From assembly GCA_900556585.1 (NCBI GenBank), contig USPD01000007.1:1-46442 (forward strand): a stretch of 46,442 bases of DNA, given 5' to 3'. This DNA comes from an uncultured Eggerthella sp. (lineage in GTDB: Bacteria > Actinomycetota > Coriobacteriia > Coriobacteriales > Eggerthellaceae). The notes under the pieces were generated by a model. It did no database searches. It was given only the letters and a program-made list of their open reading frames with translations, and was not told the origin of the DNA. Made by a program: the position numbers and the translations under genes. This document shows positions 41,582 to 46,442 of the stretch, one piece after another (position 1 is the first letter of the stretch; each line of letters begins with the position of its first letter).

Positions 41582-42258
41582 GCGTTTTGAACTTTCTCCC
41601 AATCCTTAAGGAACGCATCCAATCCACGATCAGTCAGTGGATGTTCGACACATTTTTTCAATACATTAAAAGGAACTGTTGCAATGTCAGCCCCCATAAG
41701 AGCTGCTTGAGCAACATGGTTTGCGCTGCGAATAGAAGCAGCGATTACCTCAATTTGTTCACCGTTTACGGTGTTTTCAGAAAAGTCATAGTTGCCTAAT
41801 GCGGTAACAATATTTGCAACTTGTTCTAAGCCATCTTCAGAAATGTCATCAAAACGACCAATAAAAGGGCTTACATAGCGTGCTCCAGCACGAGCTGCCA
41901 TAATTGCCTGAGGAACGGTAAAGCACAAGGTCATGTTGACAGGAATACCTTCAGAGGCAAGTACCTTAGTTGCAGCAAGACCTTCAATCATAGTAGGAAC
42001 TTTTACAACAACATTTGGTGCAATAGCCGCCAATTCGCGACCATCTTTAATAATCTCGTCACGCGTCATAGCTACTGATTCTGCAGAAACAGGGCCGTCT
42101 ACGATTTCGCAGATACGCGCAATGTGATCATGAAAATCAGCAAGCTTACCACCAATTCGGGAATACAGCGTAGGATTCGTAGTAACACCTGCAAGCGCAC
42201 CCCAACTTGCCGCTTCTTTGATCTCATCGAGATCAGCGGTATCGAGAAAGAATTTCAC
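41578..42258 (-). CDS. tal: Transaldolase (short, TalC/Fsa-type)
   Basis: A 226-aa member of the small transaldolase group, of the pentose phosphate pathway. MKFFLDTADLDEI is typical, TTNPTL is the beginning of the barrel signature, and the Schiff-base Lys is in VVVKVP. VSPFIGRFDDIS is also conserved. Fructose-6-phosphate aldolase is close in sequence, and the two cannot be separated by eye. The start is GTG at 42258 with AGGAGG six bases upstream, and it overlaps rho by 4 nt. Confidence 0.93.
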   Translation of the reverse strand: MKFFLDTADLDEIKEAASWGALAGVTTNPTLYSRIGGKLADFHDHIARICEIVDGPVSAESVAMTRDEIIKDGRELAAIAPNVVVKVPTMIEGLAATKVLASEGIPVNMTLCFTVPQAIMAARAGARYVSPFIGRFDDISEDGLEQVANIVTALGNYDFSENTVNGEQIEVIAASIRSANHVAQAALMGADIATVPFNVLKKCVEHPLTDRGLDAFLKDWEKVQNA

Positions 42259-42369
42259 GAGAGTCCTCCTAGATCAGACTTCAACACACAGCTCGCCCTC
42301 AAAAGACTTAGGGCACCCATTGAAACAGCTGTTGTAAAAGGGGGATTGAATAAGACAGACTTATAGTAC

Positions 42370-43221
42370 TCAATCAGATTCATATTCGCAAGCGTAGAAA
42401 AAGGCAATCTCCTTTTTATACCCAGATAATTCATTCGGTGTTTCCAAAATACAAGGCAAACCCTTCAATTTTGGATGGTTCACTACCCGAACTAACGCAT
42501 CAGCACCAATTTCACCTTCACCAATTCGCGCATGGCGATCTTTATGAGATCCAAGTGGATTTAGGGAATCATTAATATGCAGCGCTTTTAAGCGGTTTAG
42601 TCCCAAAATTGAATCGAAATCCTCTAACACTCCTTCTAGATTATTTACGATGTCATAACCAGCATCCCAAACATGACAAGTATCCAAACATATGCCTACT
42701 TTTTCCTGAAGGTCAATTCGTTTAATTATTTCTGCAAGCTGTTCAAATGTTGAACCCACTTCACTACCTTTGCCCGCCATAGTTTCCAGAAGAAGTGTTG
42801 TTGTTTGCTCTTCGAATAACACCTCATTAAGAACTTCAGCAATTTGCTGTATACCTGCCTCCACACCTTGGCCAACGTGAGAACCTGGATGCATATTGAA
42901 GAGCTGATGAGGTGTGTATTCCATTCGCTGCAGATCATCTTTAAGTGCCTGAAAAGCAAATTCCCGAACGTTTTCTTTTGAAGAACAAGGGTTAACGGTG
43001 TATGACCCATGCGCAACAATCTGCTTAATGCCCGCGCTTTGGGCCTCTTTATAGAACTGCTCTATATCCGCCTGATCAATTGCTTTCGCTTTTCCACCCC
43101 GTGGATTACGAGTAAAGAATGCAAAGGTATGAGCCCCAATTGACTGAGCCGTTTTGGCCATTTGCATATAACCACCCGCAGAAGACAGATGACAACCCAT
43201 AACTATAGACGGTTGCGTCAT
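42370..43221 (-). CDS. nfo: Endonuclease IV
   Basis: A trinuclear-zinc AP endonuclease that cuts at abasic sites during base excision repair. Family signatures are NMHPGSHVGQG, LLLETMAGKGSEVG, VGICLDTCHVWDAGYD and LHINDSLNPLGSHKDRHARIGEG, with LETPNE at the end. FFTRNPRGGKAK is the DNA-contact loop. The 283-aa length is normal. The ATG at 43221 lies 2 nt after the recN stop and has AGAGGT upstream, so repair functions recN and nfo are one unit. Confidence 0.96.
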   Translation of the reverse strand: MTQPSIVMGCHLSSAGGYMQMAKTAQSIGAHTFAFFTRNPRGGKAKAIDQADIEQFYKEAQSAGIKQIVAHGSYTVNPCSSKENVREFAFQALKDDLQRMEYTPHQLFNMHPGSHVGQGVEAGIQQIAEVLNEVLFEEQTTTLLLETMAGKGSEVGSTFEQLAEIIKRIDLQEKVGICLDTCHVWDAGYDIVNNLEGVLEDFDSILGLNRLKALHINDSLNPLGSHKDRHARIGEGEIGADALVRVVNHPKLKGLPCILETPNELSGYKKEIAFFYACEYESD

Positions 43222-43223
43222 TG

Positions 43224-44849
43224 CTACCTCTTTCGTTCTTCAAGTAATTCTTTTGCATGCGCAAGCGATACGTCGTTTATTTCCCCAGAAAGCATGCGTG
43301 CTATTTCTTGCACTCTCTGTTCATCCGTTAAAGGGGTAAGCACTGTTTCTGGATGTTCAGCTCCCTGTTTTGTTACCACATAATGAGTATCACCACATAC
43401 GGCAACCTGCGGCAAATGAGTAACAACAATAACTTGATGGGTGTTTGCTAAATCACGCAAAACATCAGCAAGGCTACGAGCAGTAGAACCCCCTACGCCT
43501 GCATCTATCTCGTCAAAAACCAGTGTGTCCACTTCATCACTCGAGCCCAACACCACTTTAAGCGCAAGCATGATACGACTCAATTCGCCGCCAGAGGCGA
43601 TTTTATTAAGCCGTTGAGGCTTCATAGTTTCTCCAGCAGCATACATAAATTCACACGTATGAGGTCCCCATGAATCCCACTGCTCACGTGGCAAATCAAC
43701 CAGATCTGCCTCCAACTTAGCGGAGCCCATTTCCAAGCGCTCCATTTGCTCATGTACGCACTGCAAGAACTGAGGAATAGCCTTTGAACGAGCCAGCTTT
43801 AACTTATGAGCAGCGCTCTGTAATTGTTGCTCAGCCTCATTTTTCTGCGACTGAACCTGCGCAATTAATTCATCCCTTCCTTCATATTCGGAAAGTTTTG
43901 CTTGAGATTGCTTTTGGAGCTCAAACACATCTTCCATACGTGGACCAAACCCACGCATGAGTCCTTGCAAAGCAGCCATGCGCTCTTGTACGGTCTCTAA
44001 TTCATCGCCAGAATATTCCACCTGATCACGATAAGTAGCCATGGTGCGGCCTACTTCTTCAAGCGTAAAATAAGCTTCTCGAACTGAAGAGAGCTGCTCT
44101 TCAATACTACTATCCACTTGAGAAATTCGCTCTAAAGAAGAAAGTACCCCGTCAAGCTTTTCTAAAACACCATCTGATGCACTAATTGCTTGTTGCGCTG
44201 AAACAGATTCATTCATAAGCATTTCAGCATGCTCTAAACGCGGCAACACCTCATGCAAGTCCTCATATTCGCCTTCTTGAGGATTTACTGCATCAATTTG
44301 TTCAAGCGCAAAACGAGCCCTATCAAGCTCTACGCTATCAGCCGAATCAAGCTCTTTGAGCCTTTCAAGTTCTAAGGAAAGCTTATTAACACGACTAAAG
44401 CATGACTGGTATTCTTCAAGATAAAGAAGAACCATATCCCCTGCCCAAGCATCAAGCAACTGGCGGTGATAGGACGAAGAAAGCAAATGTTGATGTTCGT
44501 GTTGCCCACATAAGTCAACGTGGGACCCAACCTGCGCTGCCAGTTCTTTTACTGAGGCGAGCGACCCATCAATGCTTACCCTTGACCTGCCATTACTGCC
44601 AACCCGACGGGTTACTACAAGACCTTCTTCATCCCCCTCAAAGAAAAAGCGACCTTCAACTTTGAGTTCATCACTGCCTTCACGCACTAAGCCCGCGTCA
44701 GAACGTTCTCCTACCAAAAGCTTTAAAGCATTGAGTAGCGCAGTTTTACCAGTGCCTGTTTCACCCGTAATGACCGTTAAAGATTCATGAGGCGCAAAAT
44801 GAGCATCACGAATAAGTGCAACATTGCTGATATGGATTTCATCGATCAT
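43224..44849 (-). CDS. recN: DNA repair protein RecN
   Basis: An SMC-like ATPase that acts early in double-strand break repair. The N-terminal Walker A is ITGETGTGKTALLNALKLLVGERSD. Long coiled-coil stretches fill residues 150-370. The ABC signature IASGGELSRIMLALK and Walker B VDTLVFDEIDAGVGG follow, with the D-loop and VVTHLPQVA switch. At 541 aa it is within the usual range. The ATG at 44849 has AAGGGGA upstream. I looked for a LexA-type operator in the 200-nt upstream region shared with cca and saw only one half-site-like GAACATGTAT. Confidence 0.96.
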   Translation of the reverse strand: MIDEIHISNVALIRDAHFAPHESLTVITGETGTGKTALLNALKLLVGERSDAGLVREGSDELKVEGRFFFEGDEEGLVVTRRVGSNGRSRVSIDGSLASVKELAAQVGSHVDLCGQHEHQHLLSSSYHRQLLDAWAGDMVLLYLEEYQSCFSRVNKLSLELERLKELDSADSVELDRARFALEQIDAVNPQEGEYEDLHEVLPRLEHAEMLMNESVSAQQAISASDGVLEKLDGVLSSLERISQVDSSIEEQLSSVREAYFTLEEVGRTMATYRDQVEYSGDELETVQERMAALQGLMRGFGPRMEDVFELQKQSQAKLSEYEGRDELIAQVQSQKNEAEQQLQSAAHKLKLARSKAIPQFLQCVHEQMERLEMGSAKLEADLVDLPREQWDSWGPHTCEFMYAAGETMKPQRLNKIASGGELSRIMLALKVVLGSSDEVDTLVFDEIDAGVGGSTARSLADVLRDLANTHQVIVVTHLPQVAVCGDTHYVVTKQGAEHPETVLTPLTDEQRVQEIARMLSGEINDVSLAHAKELLEERKR

Positions 44850-45049
44850 GAAAATCCCCTTATAGAGAAAGTTTGAGTACCTGTATTTGTTTAATTGCTA
44901 ACATACTTTGATTTTACACAAGGAATATCACATAAATCTTAAACGAGAATCAAATGGAAAGTATGTACGCAAGTGCATCCGTTTTATTACATACATGTTC
45001 TATACTATAAGTCCGTGTAAGGGAATATAAGGGAAGAGGAACTGCAACT

Positions 45050-46438
45050 TTGGATACTTCATTGCACATAACTGCCTACCCTCTTCTTTCCCAAATTCCC
45101 AGCCCTGTTTTAGATATGCTTTCCTATATTGAAGATGCAGGTTTTGAAGCTTGGATTGTAGGTGGATTCGTGCGCGATGCACTTCGCAATGTAAAACCAC
45201 ACGATGCGGACATTGCCACCAATGCCCATTGGCAAGACGTTAAGCAAATTGCGCTTGATCATGATTGCGCAGTGTACGAAACGGGCACCAAGCACGGCAC
45301 TATAACCGTAGTTCATGACGATTACCCTTTAGAAATAACCACGTATCGTAGCGATTCGGAATATTCTGACCATCGTCATCCTAATGCTGTTACGTTTGTT
45401 TCTTCCATAACTCAAGATCTTGCTCGGCGAGATTTCACCATCAACGCTATGGCATTTCATCCCATTCGTGGTCTTGTAGACCCCTATGACGGACAGGATG
45501 ACTTACATCATCACATTATTCGTTGCGTAGGAAACCCTCGCCAACGTTTTCAGGAAGATGCGCTGCGTATTCTTCGCGCTTTGCGTTTTGCTTCCCAGCT
45601 TTCCTTTTCCATTGCCATAGATACCGAAAATGCCCTATTCGAAAAGGCGGCTACCCTTTCCCATGTTGCCGGAGAGCGCCTTTCTGTCGAATTGGAAAAA
45701 TTGCTTTGCGGCAAAGATGTTCGAAGGGTGTTATTAACCTATACCGAAATTCTTAGTGTTATGATCCCGCAGCTTCAGGTAATGAAGGGTTTTGACCAAC
45801 ACAGCCGTTGGCATATCTATGACGTTCTAGAACATACTGCTTGCGTAGTTGAAAATACCCCACCTAAACCACTCGTTCGTTGGGCTGCACTTTTCCATGA
45901 TATGGGAAAACCCGATACATTTTTCAGAGATAAAAACGGCATTGGTCATATGCCAGGACACCCTTTGGCAAGTATCAACCATTTGCGTAAAGCAGCAAAA
46001 GATTTTCATTTTGGACGAAAAAGGCTTCATGATTTAGAACTTTTAGTGCGTTACCACGATGATCATCCGTCGCCAACACGACAAGACGTACGCATTCTGT
46101 TCGCCAAGCTTGAAGAAAATGAAAGCCTTTTCCATACTATGTGTGACCTCATGAGGGCAGACGCATTAGGACAGGCTCCCTTTAGTCATAAACGTGTAAA
46201 AACCATTGATGAAGTTGAGTATATTTTTAACGACATGTGCGAAAAAGGCATTTGTCTTTCAGCTCACGATTTGCCCATTACAGGAAAAGATATTATCAAT
46301 CTAGGAGTACCCGCAGGGCCCCAAGTTGGTCTTTTGTTAAGTGAAATATTTGCAGCCGTTGCAAAAGATACTTTAAAGCCTGAGCGAGACAAATTACTCA
46401 CTTATGCCAAAAAACTTATTAGCTCGTATAAGTTTTAA
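45050..46438 (+). CDS. cca: CCA tRNA nucleotidyltransferase with HD domain
   Basis: It adds or repairs the 3' CCA of tRNAs. The class II nucleotidyltransferase part has EAWIVGGFVRDAL and the metal-binding HDADIAT (Asp-x-Asp), then RRDFTINAMAFHP and RFQEDALRILRALRFAS. The C-terminal part contains an HD phosphohydrolase motif (ALFHDMGKP), as in E. coli-like and many actinobacterial CCA enzymes. The length of 462 aa fits. The start is TTG at 45050, preceded by GAGGA at nine bases. It is complete up to the TAA at 46436-46438, four bases before the window end. It is divergent from recN. Confidence 0.93.
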   Translation: MDTSLHITAYPLLSQIPSPVLDMLSYIEDAGFEAWIVGGFVRDALRNVKPHDADIATNAHWQDVKQIALDHDCAVYETGTKHGTITVVHDDYPLEITTYRSDSEYSDHRHPNAVTFVSSITQDLARRDFTINAMAFHPIRGLVDPYDGQDDLHHHIIRCVGNPRQRFQEDALRILRALRFASQLSFSIAIDTENALFEKAATLSHVAGERLSVELEKLLCGKDVRRVLLTYTEILSVMIPQLQVMKGFDQHSRWHIYDVLEHTACVVENTPPKPLVRWAALFHDMGKPDTFFRDKNGIGHMPGHPLASINHLRKAAKDFHFGRKRLHDLELLVRYHDDHPSPTRQDVRILFAKLEENESLFHTMCDLMRADALGQAPFSHKRVKTIDEVEYIFNDMCEKGICLSAHDLPITGKDIINLGVPAGPQVGLLLSEIFAAVAKDTLKPERDKLLTYAKKLISSYKF

Positions 46439-46442
46439 GCTC

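Noticed and set aside
44990..45050. LexA operator in the recN-cca gap
   Set aside because: Only one half-site-like GAACATGTAT is visible and the second half does not match GAAC-N4-GTTC.

Overview
The window reads as chromosomal housekeeping DNA of an anaerobic actinobacterium, most probably class Coriobacteriia (for example an Eggerthellales member). This is inferred from gene content, not from a database match. The clues are a Rho with a long charged N-terminal insertion, a RicT/PSP1 protein with a basic Arg/Ser-rich tail, an archaeal-looking topoisomerase I, a fumarase/malate dehydrogenase pair, ThyX instead of ThyA, a flavin reductase-rubredoxin fusion, and an MEP (non-mevalonate) isoprenoid pathway. 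Base composition looks uniform and a little below 50% GC. I see no phage, insertion sequence or CRISPR array. Nearly all genes are on the minus strand.

Layout. (1) 1-10.3 kb: a partial tRNA-Ala, a small hypothetical gene and a U32 peptidase-like protein, then a compact minus-strand block with the transcription order pyrH-frr-uppS-cdsA-dxr-rseP-ispG-proS. It joins pyrimidine nucleotide supply, ribosome recycling, undecaprenyl/phospholipid/isoprenoid synthesis, intramembrane proteolysis and prolyl-tRNA charging. A good promoter lies in front of pyrH. (2) 10.5-18.5 kb: single genes with their own terminators: htrA, an orphan amino-acid-type binding lipoprotein behind a long structured leader, comF, a membrane glycosyltransferase, S-adenosylhomocysteinase, a cupin, a 74-residue orphan and tRNA-Thr. 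(3) 18.5-29.9 kb: a minus-strand run that may be one transcription unit, mdh-fumA-fumB-tmk-holB-ricT-pncB-degV-degV-dehydrogenase-radical SAM, with a promoter before mdh. (4) 30.1-36.1 kb: topA, a DUF1385 membrane protein, thyX, a flavin reductase/rubredoxin and rpmE. (5) 36.2-46.4 kb: metG, sppA, rho, tal, nfo and recN on minus, then cca on plus.

How they work together. mdh and the two-subunit fumarase interconvert oxaloacetate, malate and fumarate, which fits fumarate-based anaerobic metabolism. thyX makes dTMP and tmk phosphorylates it. holB, topA, recN and nfo serve DNA replication and repair. dxr and ispG feed isoprenoid precursors to uppS, while cdsA makes CDP-diacylglycerol and rseP/htrA/sppA handle envelope protein quality.

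The least expected items are: a ~250-nt intergenic RNA candidate between the binding-protein gene and comF, with a perfect 13-bp long-range pairing; an RseP homologue in which the PDZ domain appears to be missing and a winged-helix-like insert sits elsewhere; a 6-phosphogluconate-dehydrogenase-like protein ending in a Cys/Asp/His metal-binding tail next to a radical SAM protein with a Cys/Asn/Asp repeat; a ribosomal protein L31 with an 80-residue Ala/Lys/Glu tail; and a methionyl-tRNA synthetase with an inserted domain.
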